Below are positions 10,499 through 20,372 of a stretch of DNA of 64,000 nucleotides, in pieces. This DNA is from Cyanophora paradoxa (Eukaryota > Glaucocystophyceae > Cyanophorales > Cyanophoraceae). The number at the start of each line of letters is the position of its first letter. Position 1 is the stretch's first letter. The notes under the pieces are model-generated. The model did not search any database, was not told where the DNA came from, and saw only the letters and a program-made list of their open reading frames with translations. The DNA lies in assembly GCA_004431415.1 (NCBI GenBank), contig QPMI01000219.1, positions 62,001-126,000 of the forward strand. Reading direction: 5' to 3'. The position numbers and the translations under genes were made by a program.

Positions 10499-10869
10499 GG
10501 CAATTTTAGGTCAATTCGGATTAGTGCAGGATATTACACGAAGGACGATTTGGCAGCTGAAATTACGAAAGTGCTGTCCAGTAAAAACAACAGTGATGAC
10601 GCCAATGGGTTTGAACTTGGCAACTATGTGAAGTGCAGGTACAGCAACACTGTAGGTGCATACGAATTTTACAGTAATGTTGTGTTCTTCCTGATTTTTT
10701 GGTTGAAACCATTGAAGAACACGACCAATAGCCAGAAGAACACACTGAACAAGAAGATGGCAGTGCTTGGTTTCAGGACCCAAGATATATATACCAGCAC
10801 CAACTATGATGTTGTAGCGGGGGACACGTTTGTTCAAGAGAGTGGCTCCACTCTGAATAAAAGGATACG
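10499..10869 (+). pseudogene. Virion-like gene fragment, array copy 5
   Basis: Has GAAAGTGCTGTCC (Leu to Val), shared with the two following copies. This marks a sub-lineage on the right side of the array. Confidence 0.85.
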
Positions 10870-12070
10870 AACATGCACAAGGCACTTGCCTTGTGCACCC
10901 TGGCATGTGCACCCTGCACCAGCAAGTCACTCAGTGGAAGGCCCCAGGTTTGGGATCTGCCACAAAATAGAAGAAAGATGCACCCCAAATCTCTCTGGGG
11001 GAATATGCATGAGGCTAGCCTTAGGCAGATGACCCACCCACCTGCAAGCCACTCAGTCAAAGGCCCCAGGTTTCTGATCCGCCACAAAATTGAAGACAAA
11101 TGCACCCCAAATCTCTCTGGGGGAATATGCACAAGGCGCTAGCCTTAGGCAGATGAACCCACCCACCAGCAAATCACTCAGTCAAAGGCCCCAGGTTTCC
11201 GATCGGCCACAAAAGAGAAGAAAGATGCACCCCAAATCTCTCTGGGGGAATATGCAAAAGGCGCTAGCCTTAGGCAGATGACCCACCCACCTGCAAGCCA
11301 CTCAGTCAAAGGCCCCAGGTTTCTGATCCGCCACAAAATTGAAGATGGATGCACCCCAAATCTCTCTGGGTGAATATGCACAAGGCGCTAGCCTTAGGCA
11401 GATGAACCCACCCACCAGCAAATCACTCAGTCAAAGGCCCCAGGTTTCTGATCGGCCACAAGATGCACCCCAAATCTCTCCTGGGGAATAGGTTTGAGGT
11501 TTCCAGTCACTCAGTCAAAGGCCCCAGGTTTCCAATCTGCCACAAAAGAGAAGAAAGATGCACTCCAAATGTCTCTGGGGGAATATGCACAAGGCGCTAG
11601 CCATAGGCAGATGACCCACCTCAAAGCAAGTAGCTCAGTCAAAGGGCCCAGGTTTCCTATCTGCCAGACAAAAGAAGAAAGATGCACCCCAAATCTCTCT
11701 GGGGGAATATGCACAAGGCGCTAGCCTTACGCAGATGACCCACCTAAAAGCAAGTTACTCAGTCAAAGGCCCCAGGTTTCCGATCTGCCAGAAAAAAGAG
11801 GAAAGATGCACCCCAAATCTCTCTGTGGGGCAATTTTAGGTCAATTCGGATTAGTGCAGGATATTACACGAAGGACGATTTGGCAGCTGAAATTACGAAA
11901 GTGCTGTCCAGTAAAAACAACAGTGATGACGCCAATGGGTTTGAACTTGGCAACTATGTGAAGTGCAGGTACAGCAACACTGTAGGTGCATACGAATTTT
12001 ACAGTAATGTTGTGTTCTTCCTGATTTTTTGGTTGAAACCATTGAAGAACACGAACAATAGCCAGAAGAA

Positions 12071-12086
12071 CACACTGAACAAGAAG
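12071..12086. repeat. Left target-site duplication of the retrotransposon
   Basis: cacactgaacaagaag, repeated exactly at 20525-20540. Both copies are parts of the interrupted gene fragment. Confidence 0.9.
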
Positions 12087-12113
12087 AAAAAAAAATTTGC
12101 TCGGATAGGTCCG
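12087..12113 (-). other. 3' terminus of the retrotransposon: hairpin, AGCAAA, T9
   Basis: On the coding strand: CGGACCTATCCG can pair CGGA with TCCG, followed by AGCAAA and nine T before the duplicated target. The SINE at 49291 ends in the same manner. Confidence 0.75.
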
Positions 12114-12208
12114 GCCAGGCAGGGAGGCGGTTGCCCCCCGCCCCACGCGCCGCTGTTTCCAGCGGCTCGGCCGGACCCTAGGCGCTTTATTTACGATACC
12201 TTAGGCGG

Positions 12209-15109
12209 TCATCCCATGACTCCGTACCTCAGGTAGTTCTTGAAAGCTCGTACCGCGAGCGTTTCCACTACTGCTGTCTCGTGGCACGCTGTCCCCGGGG
12301 CGTGGTATTCTTGGCAGTGGTCGCAGTGGCCCTCTCCGCGTATCCGATCGAGTTCCCGCGCCGCGATACGGTGCGATTCGAGTTCGCGGTTTCCCTTTCG
12401 ATTCCGGGTCGGGTCGGGCGGGTTCGAATCCGGCCGGTCCTCATTCTCCGCTTCTTGCATCGCTGTCGCTCCCCCGACCTCTGCCGCGCTCGGCGTCCCA
12501 GCAGCGTCCTCGGGATGTCCTCCTGCAGCATCTGGGTCGGCCTCGCTGCCAACCGTCGGTGCTCGGTTCCCCTTCGGTGCGCGCTTGCTTCCCTGCGTGA
12601 TCCCCCACACTCGGGACTCATGCTTGCTCGTTGTTTTGCTTCTCGGCTTCCAGATCTCGCTGTGTACTTCCGTGAGCACCGTCTCCGCCAGCTGCCGGCA
12701 GACCGGTATGGTCTCTGCTTCGGCAAATCCCAGGTCGACTAAGACTCTGTCCATGTCGTTCGGCAGCAGGCCCTGGAGTACCCGCATGTGATCCAGGTCG
12801 TGCGCGCTGCGCCAACCCTTGTGCTCGCCTTGCATGTCGTGCCATGCGCCCGGATAGCTATTGCCCGCCTCCGGCGCGTGCACGTACCTCCGGCTGAAGT
12901 CATAGCACCGCATTCTCGCCGACAGGCTCTTCTCGGCTACCGGGCGCGCCTCGTAGACGCGTTCTAGGTCGAGGCTCGCCTGCTCCACCGATTTGGTTGG
13001 CTGCTCGAGGTGCGCCGCCTTGCGCTTTCCGGCCCGGGCGTTCGGGGCCTGCTCGGAGCCCTCTGACCGTTCTGCCCGCTCCTTCGCCCCCTCAGCTGCG
13101 TCGAGCGCTCTGCGCGCCGCCCCCACGACCTTCTTGTCGTACAGTTTCAGGAACTCCTCGTCAACTGCTTTCTGGATGCGGGCGTGAGCGGTGGGCAGGC
13201 TGGGGCATTCGATCAGGTAGTGGCGCAGCGTCTCCTTGGGTTTGGCCTCGCTCGCGGCGCACCGCAGGCACTCCCCTTCTGACTTCCCCTCGTATAGGTC
13301 CGGGCGGTCGTGCAGGCGTTTGGGCATCAGTGGCAGCCCGTCGATCAGCGCCTTCACGCCGTGCGCCCGCCACTTGTGCCTGTAACCGCTTATCTTGCGG
13401 TGCCAGTACTTGACGCTCAGCAGCTCGAGCGCTTGCTTGGGGCTTCCGAGCGCGTCCCGCAGGGCTTCGCCCGTCCGTCTCAGTTGAGTCCACTTGACGA
13501 AGCTCCGCACCGCGTGTTGCATTCTGATGTATCTGCAGGGGTCGATCTCAACCCGCTCGCCCTGGTGGATGAGCTCGAAGCCCGTGGACTCGGGGGGTAC
13601 GAGTACGTCGGCCCGGTACGTCATGTGCTCGCCGGTGGTGGGGTTGATGAGGGGCATGTTCGCTGCTGCCTTCGCGCGCAGGTCGACTTCCTTGTGGATC
13701 TCGTCGTTGGGGTCGTGGCCCGGCACCCACACTACTTCCACTCCTGCGTCCTCCCGCCTTCCTGCCCCGCGGAGCTCCATCACCGCGCGCCACAGCCGGT
13801 ACTCTGCTTTGTAGCTATCCCGTGTGTCTTTGCGCGCTGACTTCCGCCTGTAGTATCGCACCCGGGTGGCGAAGTTCCGTACGACGGAGAGGTTGTCACA
13901 GTGTACCCTCACCATCTTGTTGAGCGGTGCGATCAGCGTCGCGAGTATGGCCCAGTGTAGCTCGGCTTTATAATTGGACAGCTGCCCTCGCAGCCTCCCA
14001 CCGTACTGCATGTGCGGTTCCTGGGGGTCGTATACGGCGTACCCCGCTCTCGCCTTACCGGCCTTGCCCAGGTCGAAGGTGGATCCGTTGGAGTTGATTT
14101 GGTACTCCTCCTGTCCTTCGCGTTCGGCGATCCGGGTCTGCATCCCTTCTGTACCCGCTTCCAGGATGGCTTCCTTACGCATCTCGTAGATCTGCCATAT
14201 CGTCGCTCCCAGCAGCGCTTCGGGGCCCGCTTCCTCCTCTTCGTCTCCGGCCTCGGCGGGATCCTCCGGCTTGGGGGCGGCCGCTGTCTGCTCCCGAGTG
14301 TTGTTCTCTTCCGTCCCTCTCTCTCGCTTGGCGGTCGGCTGTACCCGTCTCCGTTTGCTTTGCTTCTGCACCCGTTTCCCTTCCTTGACTGGGGCTGCGC
14401 GGGCTCGCAGTTGGTACCGGCTTCTCCCTGCAGCCTGCACCTGCGGCGGGTCTACGTCGTCGGGCCTTGGTGGGCCTCCGGGGTCCTCGCTCATGTCCGA
14501 TTTGCGATCTGATTCTACCGCCTCCATCCCGCCCGTCCTCCAGGCGTTCAGCTCCTCAGTCTCGGGGGGCAGGCGCACCCGCGGCGGCCGCTCCTCGTCT
14601 CTGTCGGTTTCCGTCTGACGTTCGTACCGGACGCCCCACAGTGGGAAGAGCGCCTTTACTCTCTCATCGTACTCGCAGTTCTCGGTGTCAAAGTTCATGC
14701 TGCGTACTTCGGGGTCCGCCGGGTCCGCTTCCCTCGCCCAGCAGCACGTTCCGTCGCACTTTTCCCAGATCGTGTTTGCCTGACTGTTCTTGTCGCGGGG
14801 TACGTAGTGCGCGATGCGCGCAACTTGCGTTCCGTTCGAGTCCATCCTCGTGCTCATTACTAGCGCGAGTTCTTCGTTTCCTGGTATGTCGTTGGCTACC
14901 AGGGCGAAGGTGCCAGGTCGGATGTCATGTCCCTTAGCGAAGACTGACTGCGTAGCGGCCGCTCGCAGGCTTTGTTTGAGTTCCGTGCCCCCCTCCTTGC
15001 AGAGGTGCGTTCGGAGGAGCCTGTACCATTCTGGTTCGCTCCACGCTCGTGATCTTGCCTTTTCCCAGGTCTTCCAGGGCTGGAGGTGGGTCCCATTCGG
15101 CGCCCTCAC
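12209..15109 (-). CDS. Retrotransposon polyprotein, C-terminal part: linker, RNase H, zinc knuckles
   Basis: An open frame of 966 codons whose first listed codon is GTG; it is probably not an independent start but the continuation of the reverse transcriptase frame after a frame change. Residues 1-160 are a Cys-containing domain I do not recognise (KCDGTCCW). Residues 230-300 are basic then acidic, with a nuclear-localisation-like cluster (KQSKRRR). RNase H begins near residue 337: INSNGSTF, KAELHWA (Glu), HCDNLS (Asp) and a late WVPGHDPND with a downstream Asp. The first catalytic position, normally Asp in the DGS motif, is Asn here (SNGS). A knuckle of the LINE type follows (ECLRCA..., H, IECPS). 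The C-terminus has a second cluster (CDHCQEYH...CH). RNase H would remove the RNA template in second-strand synthesis; the Asn suggests loss of activity. Confidence 0.75.
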   Translation of the reverse strand: MRAPNGTHLQPWKTWEKARSRAWSEPEWYRLLRTHLCKEGGTELKQSLRAAATQSVFAKGHDIRPGTFALVANDIPGNEELALVMSTRMDSNGTQVARIAHYVPRDKNSQANTIWEKCDGTCCWAREADPADPEVRSMNFDTENCEYDERVKALFPLWGVRYERQTETDRDEERPPRVRLPPETEELNAWRTGGMEAVESDRKSDMSEDPGGPPRPDDVDPPQVQAAGRSRYQLRARAAPVKEGKRVQKQSKRRRVQPTAKRERGTEENNTREQTAAAPKPEDPAEAGDEEEEAGPEALLGATIWQIYEMRKEAILEAGTEGMQTRIAEREGQEEYQINSNGSTFDLGKAGKARAGYAVYDPQEPHMQYGGRLRGQLSNYKAELHWAILATLIAPLNKMVRVHCDNLSVVRNFATRVRYYRRKSARKDTRDSYKAEYRLWRAVMELRGAGRREDAGVEVVWVPGHDPNDEIHKEVDLRAKAAANMPLINPTTGEHMTYRADVLVPPESTGFELIHQGERVEIDPCRYIRMQHAVRSFVKWTQLRRTGEALRDALGSPKQALELLSVKYWHRKISGYRHKWRAHGVKALIDGLPLMPKRLHDRPDLYEGKSEGECLRCAASEAKPKETLRHYLIECPSLPTAHARIQKAVDEEFLKLYDKKVVGAARRALDAAEGAKERAERSEGSEQAPNARAGKRKAAHLEQPTKSVEQASLDLERVYEARPVAEKSLSARMRCYDFSRRYVHAPEAGNSYPGAWHDMQGEHKGWRSAHDLDHMRVLQGLLPNDMDRVLVDLGFAEAETIPVCRQLAETVLTEVHSEIWKPRSKTTSKHESRVWGITQGSKRAPKGNRAPTVGSEADPDAAGGHPEDAAGTPSAAEVGGATAMQEAENEDRPDSNPPDPTRNRKGNRELESHRIAARELDRIRGEGHCDHCQEYHAPGTACHETAVVETLAVRAFKNYLRYGVMG

Positions 15110-15137
15110 CTGCGCTACTTGGAGGAGTCCCGCTCCA

Positions 15138-16460
15138 TTAAGTGGGGAGCCATCTTCGCGTAGTCGCGCGACGGGACGTGGCTCTGAATCGTGTCCGCCG
15201 GTGCGGCCGGGGCGAGATCCGGGTGGGTGGTCTTGATCGTGTACCCCGCGCGCCCGCCACGTGTATCGTGTGCGCCATCAGGTGCTCTTTCTGAAGGTAC
15301 CGGGCCAGCTCCGTCTGCTCCAGCGGATTCAGGTTGGTTCCCATTGCCTCTTTGAGGGCCAGTAGCCGCTCCATGCGTACCTTCCCCACTAAGCTGTTCG
15401 TGTCGCGCAGCTGCGCCAGCAGCGTCGTCAGCTGTTCTTCGAGCTGCAGCGCGCGAAGGTTGAACAGGCCGTAGGGCGCCGGCGACGTCATCATATCGTT
15501 TGGTACGCTTTTGCTCAGCTCCGCGTGGTGTTTAACTACCGACCGCCAGGTGCGCTCCAGCTCGTCGACGTCTGCATCGCTGAGCTTCGCCATCTTCACC
15601 GCGTAGCGTAGGAATCCCTGCACCAGCGTGTTCACCAGGTACACGCTCTCCTCCTCGTACACTGTCTTTGTTCTGAGCACGGCCTCGGTCGCTCGCAGCT
15701 TCTCCTTCATGTAGTCGATCTGGGGTCGGCTGTCGAGGTCGACTGTCATGAACACGCCGAGAACCTTGAGCGGGTCGTTCTCGCTCATTGTTCGTTTGAT
15801 CTGCTTCCCTTCCTTGCCGATCTCCGGTGCGTTCATCGTGGGCCCGTATTTCGGGCTCGACTTCGAGTTGCGTGTCACGTATCGCGTTTTCTCGGCGCTG
15901 ATCTCGATATCGTGCATATCGCAGAAATCGCTGGCGAGGCGGGCCCTCTCCACGATTCCCTCGCGGCTCTTGGCAATCCAGTGCGTGTCGTCTGCGAAGG
16001 CCGTGTGCGTCACCTTCGCGATTCCTTGGTTCATCTCGTACGGCCCGAGCGTTCCCCCCATCTTGTTCGCCACGAAGTCCTGAGCGTGCAGCAGGGGGTC
16101 GTAGAAGATGAGCCAGTGAAGTGGCGCCTCAACTGCACCCTGGGCGAGCCCCACTTCCCTCCTGAATTCCTCCGTCGTTCCGTGCACCGTTCGTATCTTC
16201 GTGCGGTTGTTCATGTGCGAGAACCGGTGCAGCTCTATATATTCCTCGGGTATGTTCAGCCTGCGGAATGCGAGCTCCATGCTCTCCCAGCTGACCGTGT
16301 CGTAGGCCCGACGGATGTCCTGGAGGATGACGTACAGCTCCTTGTCGTACTGGTGCGCGTCCTCTAGGATTCCCTGCAGGATAAAGAGGGGGTCCTCCGT
16401 CGTTTTTCCTTTCAGGAAGCCCGAGTTCTGGCCCTTGAGCGCGCCTTGCTTCACGAGCAT
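15138..16460 (-). CDS. Retrotransposon reverse transcriptase, middle part
   Basis: In the same frame as the upstream ORF, separated from it by a single TAG. The palm motifs are visible: ILQDIRRAYDTVSW (motif A with Asp), GLAQGAVEAPLHW (motif B, GxxQG-like) and FADDTHWIA (motif C). A long thumb and connection region follows. The last ~35 residues are Arg/Pro/Thr-rich and are out of frame: a neighbouring frame there reads HPDLAPAAPAD and YAKMAPHLMERD, which looks like true protein. So a frame change occurs near 15265 and another near 15115 before the RNase H ORF. Function: synthesis of cDNA on nicked target DNA. Confidence 0.85.
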   Translation of the reverse strand: MLVKQGALKGQNSGFLKGKTTEDPLFILQGILEDAHQYDKELYVILQDIRRAYDTVSWESMELAFRRLNIPEEYIELHRFSHMNNRTKIRTVHGTTEEFRREVGLAQGAVEAPLHWLIFYDPLLHAQDFVANKMGGTLGPYEMNQGIAKVTHTAFADDTHWIAKSREGIVERARLASDFCDMHDIEISAEKTRYVTRNSKSSPKYGPTMNAPEIGKEGKQIKRTMSENDPLKVLGVFMTVDLDSRPQIDYMKEKLRATEAVLRTKTVYEEESVYLVNTLVQGFLRYAVKMAKLSDADVDELERTWRSVVKHHAELSKSVPNDMMTSPAPYGLFNLRALQLEEQLTTLLAQLRDTNSLVGKVRMERLLALKEAMGTNLNPLEQTELARYLQKEHLMAHTIHVAGARGTRSRPPTRISPRPHRRTRFRATSRRATTRRWLPT

Positions 16461-16463
16461 GTC

Positions 16464-19400
16464 CTAGAGGCGGTCCGCCAGTATCCCCTTCATGAGCTTG
16501 TCCCCCACCTCAAGCAACGTGATGGGCCGTACGTTCGTCAGTTTTCCGTCCCACGTTGGGATCTTGCTGATTCCGACCGTTGTCGCCTTGTTCCACGAGT
16601 CGGGCGTCCTCCTCAGGCGGACTGCGTCGCAGATGATGAGGTAGAGCAGCTCGTTAGGGGCGCTCTCCCCCGGCCAGCTCTTGATCTGCGAGTTCTGCAG
16701 GTTCGAGTCTCCGGGGGCCGTCGGCTTCAGCGTTCGCCTTTTCTCGTTGTACTCTGCCCATCGCGGCGCGTCCATCGCTCCCTCGTATTTCAGGTGGGTC
16801 TTGGTCTTGTACATGTGCTTCCATAGTCGCTTCTCTTTGAGGGTTTGGTCGATCTTCGGATCCCGCTTTCCCCAGTACTCTTCGAAGTACTCTTTTAGGC
16901 GTCCGCGCACTGACGGGGCATCTGCTAGGACTTGTGGCCTTTTATGGTCGGGTACTTCTTCGACAAGCGTTTCGAAGGGCACGATCCCCGTGCTTTTGCC
17001 CATCGTCGCCTGCCAGTACCTGCCAGGGTCCGTCTTGAACCACTCCCTCGTCTTGTCCCGGTACTCCGCGCGCTTCTTCGTCTTCAGCTTTTTGTACTCC
17101 TTCGGGATTTCCCGGCGCAGTCGGTTGATGGCCGCCCCGAGCGCTTCGTGCCAGTACTGCCATTCTGCCATCGGTGCGCGGGGTTGGGGGAGGGGGCCGG
17201 CCGGGAGGCTTGTGCTGACCGCTTGCAGGCGCGCGAGTCGGACCTCTGGCTGCAGCCGGTGCCAGGCCCGTCTCAGCTTTCGCATCTTTAGGCTCATGTT
17301 GTGCCGTCGCGCGATCGTGGGGGGCTTGTCCGGGTCGCGCGCGCTGAAGATTTCCGCGCAGCCTACTTCCACCGCCGCCCGGCCTGTCTCCTCGGCCAGT
17401 TCTTTGTACGCTTCGTCCGCCGCTTTGATTAGCTTCTGTTTCGCGGCTTCTGATAAGGCCCTCCACTCCTCTTCGCTCTTCGGCCTCTCAATCTTTTTGC
17501 ATTTGTCTAATACGGGCTTCAGGTACTCCTCTAGGATCCCGTAGTACTCCGCCCTCGCCTCCTTCTTCGCTTCCCCTGGTCCGTACAGCGATTTGAAGTT
17601 GTACCTGGGTGGCCGGTCTTTGTGTTTGATCGCGCCCGGCCCGAACATGCGCAGGTTGGCGGTCAGGTCGATGTCCGCCATCATCGGCAGGTGATCCGAT
17701 TCCATGTACTCGTTGGCTCGCTCGACTTCGATGCCCGCCCGCAGCCCGTCTGTGGCCGCCGGCCCGTTCAGCAGGATCACGTCAATTCTGCTTCCCGTTT
17801 CGATCTCGTCCGGCACGCCCTCCGTCGAGCCCCGGATGTACGTCACTTCCTTCGCGTTCGGCTGCGCGACCCGGTAGGTGTCTTTCCACCCCCATTCCTC
17901 GACTCTGGCCCAGAGGTCTTCTGCGTAGTGATCGGCTCCCGCCGGCGTTGCCCACCTTCCCGCGCTGATTCTGTCCTTCGTCCTTTCCGCGACCGAGTTC
18001 AGGTCGCCCATCACGATGAGCGGCTGGGGGTAGGGGTCAAGATCGACCTGCTCGTCCAGCTCCTGCAGTGTCTTCATGATCTGTTCGTAATCTGCTTTCG
18101 TTTGCGCGTTCTCGTTCTTATCCGGCGGCACGTACACCGAGACCAGATGCACTTGTCTGAAGTTCGGGAGCTCGAGCTTGACGGCTACCAGGCGACCCGG
18201 GATGCGGTGCGTGACCTTTGCGTAGGGGTGCCAGCGCCTCGAGATCCATAGCAGGGCTCCTTTCTTATGTCTCGCGCCTTCCTTATCCGCCGGGGGGCCG
18301 GACGTGAAGTAGGGCCCGATCCCCTTCTCGTCCCCCGCGTTCAGCATCTTTTCCCACTGATTTGGCCTGCCCCCGCGCAGGCAGGGTAGGTTGATCTCCT
18401 GGAGGGCTACTGCGTCGAGTCCGTACGCCTCGGCCATGCGGGGGAGGGCGCTGCGCTTCGCGTCCGTGAACGAGCAGACGTTCCTGGTGAGCAGCCGGAG
18501 GCGTCCCTGTAGCGCTTTCGCCGCCTCCTGACCGTTGAGCTGTACCTTGATCCTTGCTGCCCCGCCCAGGAAAGATGCCACCAGTCCCGTCGCGAGGCTC
18601 GGGAAGACCGTACCTTTGGCTAGTCCCTGCGCTGCTGCGGTTCCCTGCACCATTGCCAGTAGGATCGCTAGTACTAGCGCTAGTTCAGTTAAGTTCAGCG
18701 GTTTTACATGCATCGCCCTCTGTGGTGTCGTCTGGCTAGCTACTTCTCGGGGCTTGCTCGTGTTCTTGCACGTTCCGCTTGTCACTCTGTCCGCTGCAAG
18801 GGCGCTGTTCCCTTGCGTTCCCCCTGTCAGGAGCAGGAGGGCGAGTCGGAGGGCACTGCTGGCTCGCCGGGCCTGTCGGGTTTCCTGTCCCTTTCTCTTT
18901 GCTATCTGTCTTCTTGTTCTAGCCCTCTCCCCGTCGTGATTCTCGCCCCTGTTCTTAGTGTCCTCTCCATTTGCAGCGCTGCAGGCGGCAATGATAGCTG
19001 TTATCGTATTTACAGTCATGCTAGAGAGACCTTGGAGTTCGGCTATGTACATTATTAGGATTATTCCGAGCAGATTTATTATGCGCGGCAGGGGCGGGGC
19101 GCGGGGGGCTGCTTGTTGGAGCGCCTTGAGAGCCGTTCCCGCCGCTGTCCAGCGCCAGAGGTTCACTGGCTCCGGGTTCGAGTTCACCATTGCGCTTGAG
19201 CTTGTTTGTCTGCGGGCGGGCGGGCGGGGCGATGGGCCGGTCGGGGCAGTGTATTCGTCAGAGAGAGCTCGAGGGTGGGATTTGTGGACGAGCGAATCTG
19301 GATCCGGATCTTGTGTTGGCCACGCAGCTGCGGAACAGCTCGTGCCTGACTCCGCAGCTGCCGAGCAGCTCGGGCCTTCCCTTTCGCCGCCGAGCGACTC

Positions 19401-20372
19401 TGGGACGTCTTGTACTGGCCACGCAGCTGCCAAGCAGCTCGTGCCTGACTCCGCAGCTGCCGAGCAGCTCGGGCCTTCCCTTTCGCCGCCGAGCGGCTCT
19501 GGGGCTTCTTGTACTGGCCACGCAGCTGCCAAGCAGCTCGTGCCTGACTCCGCAGCTGCCGAGCAGCTCGGGCCTTCCTTTTCGATCGTGATAGCGAGGT
19601 GGGGCGAGGCGGGCGGGACGGGTGGGGGCGGGATGATGTCGCACATGGTCATGTTGATCATGAAGTGAGCGCGAGGGCCCATGATCAGATCTGCGCATTC
19701 TGCGGCGGGCGGGCTGGCGATGAGCGCAGGGAGGCAGGGCGGGGCGCACAGCGTCTCTGTTGTGTTGGCGCTGGCGTTCGTTGAGGCCGGGAGCAGCATA
19801 ACAATCCGGATCAAATCTGCGTTACTGGAGCACAGCAGCGCTTTTGCGGCTAGCGGGCGCGCGCGGGGGTCTAGCGCTTCGGGCATCATGGTCTCGTACG
19901 GTTTCGTGGCTGTTGAGTGGCGTTCGCGGCCGCCTGTCGCAGTCTTCAATCCCGTTCCGTTGCCGAGAGCTGTTTGAACGAGAACTGCGGTCAGCAGGGT
20001 CAGCATTGCGATTCCCATTGGGATGCGTATACAAATCGTCCTTCGTAGTGTCCTTGTCGAGCGAAGTCGGGCTCCCGGTGCTGCGTCCGTAGCGGGAAGC
20101 CGCGAGGCTTCCCGCTGCCGCGGCCTGCCCCGGTGCGGGGGGCAGGCACGCTCGCTCGGCTGGCTGCTGGGGTCCCCGGATGCGTGTTTGGATCCGGGGC
20201 CTGGCCGCTGGCGTGTCGTTCGCTGGCGGCCGTCTTCGCTCGCAGCTCCGTGCGTCTCCGCGGCTTGTCTGGGCGCTCGGGCAGGGTGTCCCGACGCTTG
20301 CTCGCATCTTATGCTGTGGTCCTGTGGGCGTTCTCGCGCTGGCCGCTGTTGTGCGGTGATGATGAAGTACAT
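16464..20372 (-). CDS. Retrotransposon N-terminal ORF: membrane-like region, repeats, APE endonuclease, start of RT
   Basis: About 1302 codons from the first ATG inside the element (20372). Residues 1-110 are Arg/Pro/Ala-rich. Residues 115-136 are a hydrophobic segment (MGIAMLTLLTAVLVQ). Residues ~266-352 hold three copies of a 33-residue repeat (EGPSCSAAAESGTSC, AAAWPVQ). More hydrophobic segments lie near 430-448 (INLLGIILIMYIAEL), 507-516 and 562-607 (LALVLAILLAMV). The endonuclease runs from about 626 to 905: TRNVCS, LQEI (catalytic Glu, ~659), SVYVPP, GDLN (~789), SRID (~861), SDH (~892). The reverse transcriptase begins near 1200 (WNKATTVGISKIP, RPITLLEVGDK). The frame stops at TAG 16464-16466, inside the reverse transcriptase, and continues in the same frame after it. 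Hydrophobic N-terminal segments are not typical of LINE proteins. Confidence 0.8.
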   Translation of the reverse strand: MYFIITAQQRPARERPQDHSIRCEQASGHPARAPRQAAETHGAASEDGRQRTTRQRPGPGSKHASGDPSSQPSERACPPHRGRPRQREASRLPATDAAPGARLRSTRTLRRTICIRIPMGIAMLTLLTAVLVQTALGNGTGLKTATGGRERHSTATKPYETMMPEALDPRARPLAAKALLCSSNADLIRIVMLLPASTNASANTTETLCAPPCLPALIASPPAAECADLIMGPRAHFMINMTMCDIIPPPPVPPASPHLAITIEKEGPSCSAAAESGTSCLAAAWPVQEAPEPLGGEREGPSCSAAAESGTSCLAAAWPVQDVPESLGGEREGPSCSAAAESGTSCSAAAWPTQDPDPDSLVHKSHPRALSDEYTAPTGPSPRPPARRQTSSSAMVNSNPEPVNLWRWTAAGTALKALQQAAPRAPPLPRIINLLGIILIMYIAELQGLSSMTVNTITAIIAACSAANGEDTKNRGENHDGERARTRRQIAKRKGQETRQARRASSALRLALLLLTGGTQGNSALAADRVTSGTCKNTSKPREVASQTTPQRAMHVKPLNLTELALVLAILLAMVQGTAAAQGLAKGTVFPSLATGLVASFLGGAARIKVQLNGQEAAKALQGRLRLLTRNVCSFTDAKRSALPRMAEAYGLDAVALQEINLPCLRGGRPNQWEKMLNAGDEKGIGPYFTSGPPADKEGARHKKGALLWISRRWHPYAKVTHRIPGRLVAVKLELPNFRQVHLVSVYVPPDKNENAQTKADYEQIMKTLQELDEQVDLDPYPQPLIVMGDLNSVAERTKDRISAGRWATPAGADHYAEDLWARVEEWGWKDTYRVAQPNAKEVTYIRGSTEGVPDEIETGSRIDVILLNGPAATDGLRAGIEVERANEYMESDHLPMMADIDLTANLRMFGPGAIKHKDRPPRYNFKSLYGPGEAKKEARAEYYGILEEYLKPVLDKCKKIERPKSEEEWRALSEAAKQKLIKAADEAYKELAEETGRAAVEVGCAEIFSARDPDKPPTIARRHNMSLKMRKLRRAWHRLQPEVRLARLQAVSTSLPAGPLPQPRAPMAEWQYWHEALGAAINRLRREIPKEYKKLKTKKRAEYRDKTREWFKTDPGRYWQATMGKSTGIVPFETLVEEVPDHKRPQVLADAPSVRGRLKEYFEEYWGKRDPKIDQTLKEKRLWKHMYKTKTHLKYEGAMDAPRWAEYNEKRRTLKPTAPGDSNLQNSQIKSWPGESAPNELLYLIICDAVRLRRTPDSWNKATTVGISKIPTWDGKLTNVRPITLLEVGDKLMKGILADRL

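Larger units (their letters stand above)
6042..12086 (+). repeat. Higher-order array: satellite A units alternating with virion-like gene fragment (967 bp)
   Basis: Gene-fragment starts at 6632, 7599, 8566, 9533 and 10499 give periods of 967, 967, 967 and 966 bp; the next step, to 11829, is 1330 bp because it holds extra satellite units. Each 967-bp unit is one ~371-bp fragment plus about five satellite A units of roughly 100-125 bp. A satellite unit contains CCCCAAATCTCTCTGGGG (5-bp stem), then TGCACAAGGCGCTAGCCTTA (hairpin core), then CACCCACC and CACTCAGTCAAAGGCCC. The first unit after each fragment has a perfect version of the hairpin (TGCACAAGGC, ACTT, GCCTTGTGCA). The units at 7599 and 8566 look almost identical, so amplification is recent. 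Confidence 0.9.

Noticed and set aside
6042-12086. CRISPR array
   Set aside because: Units are ~100-125 bp head-to-tail repeats with no unique spacers, in a eukaryotic context with spliceosomal introns and a LINE.
12209-12845. Plus-strand ORFs opposite the LINE
   Set aside because: Antisense shadows of the GC-rich LINE coding strand; no domains.
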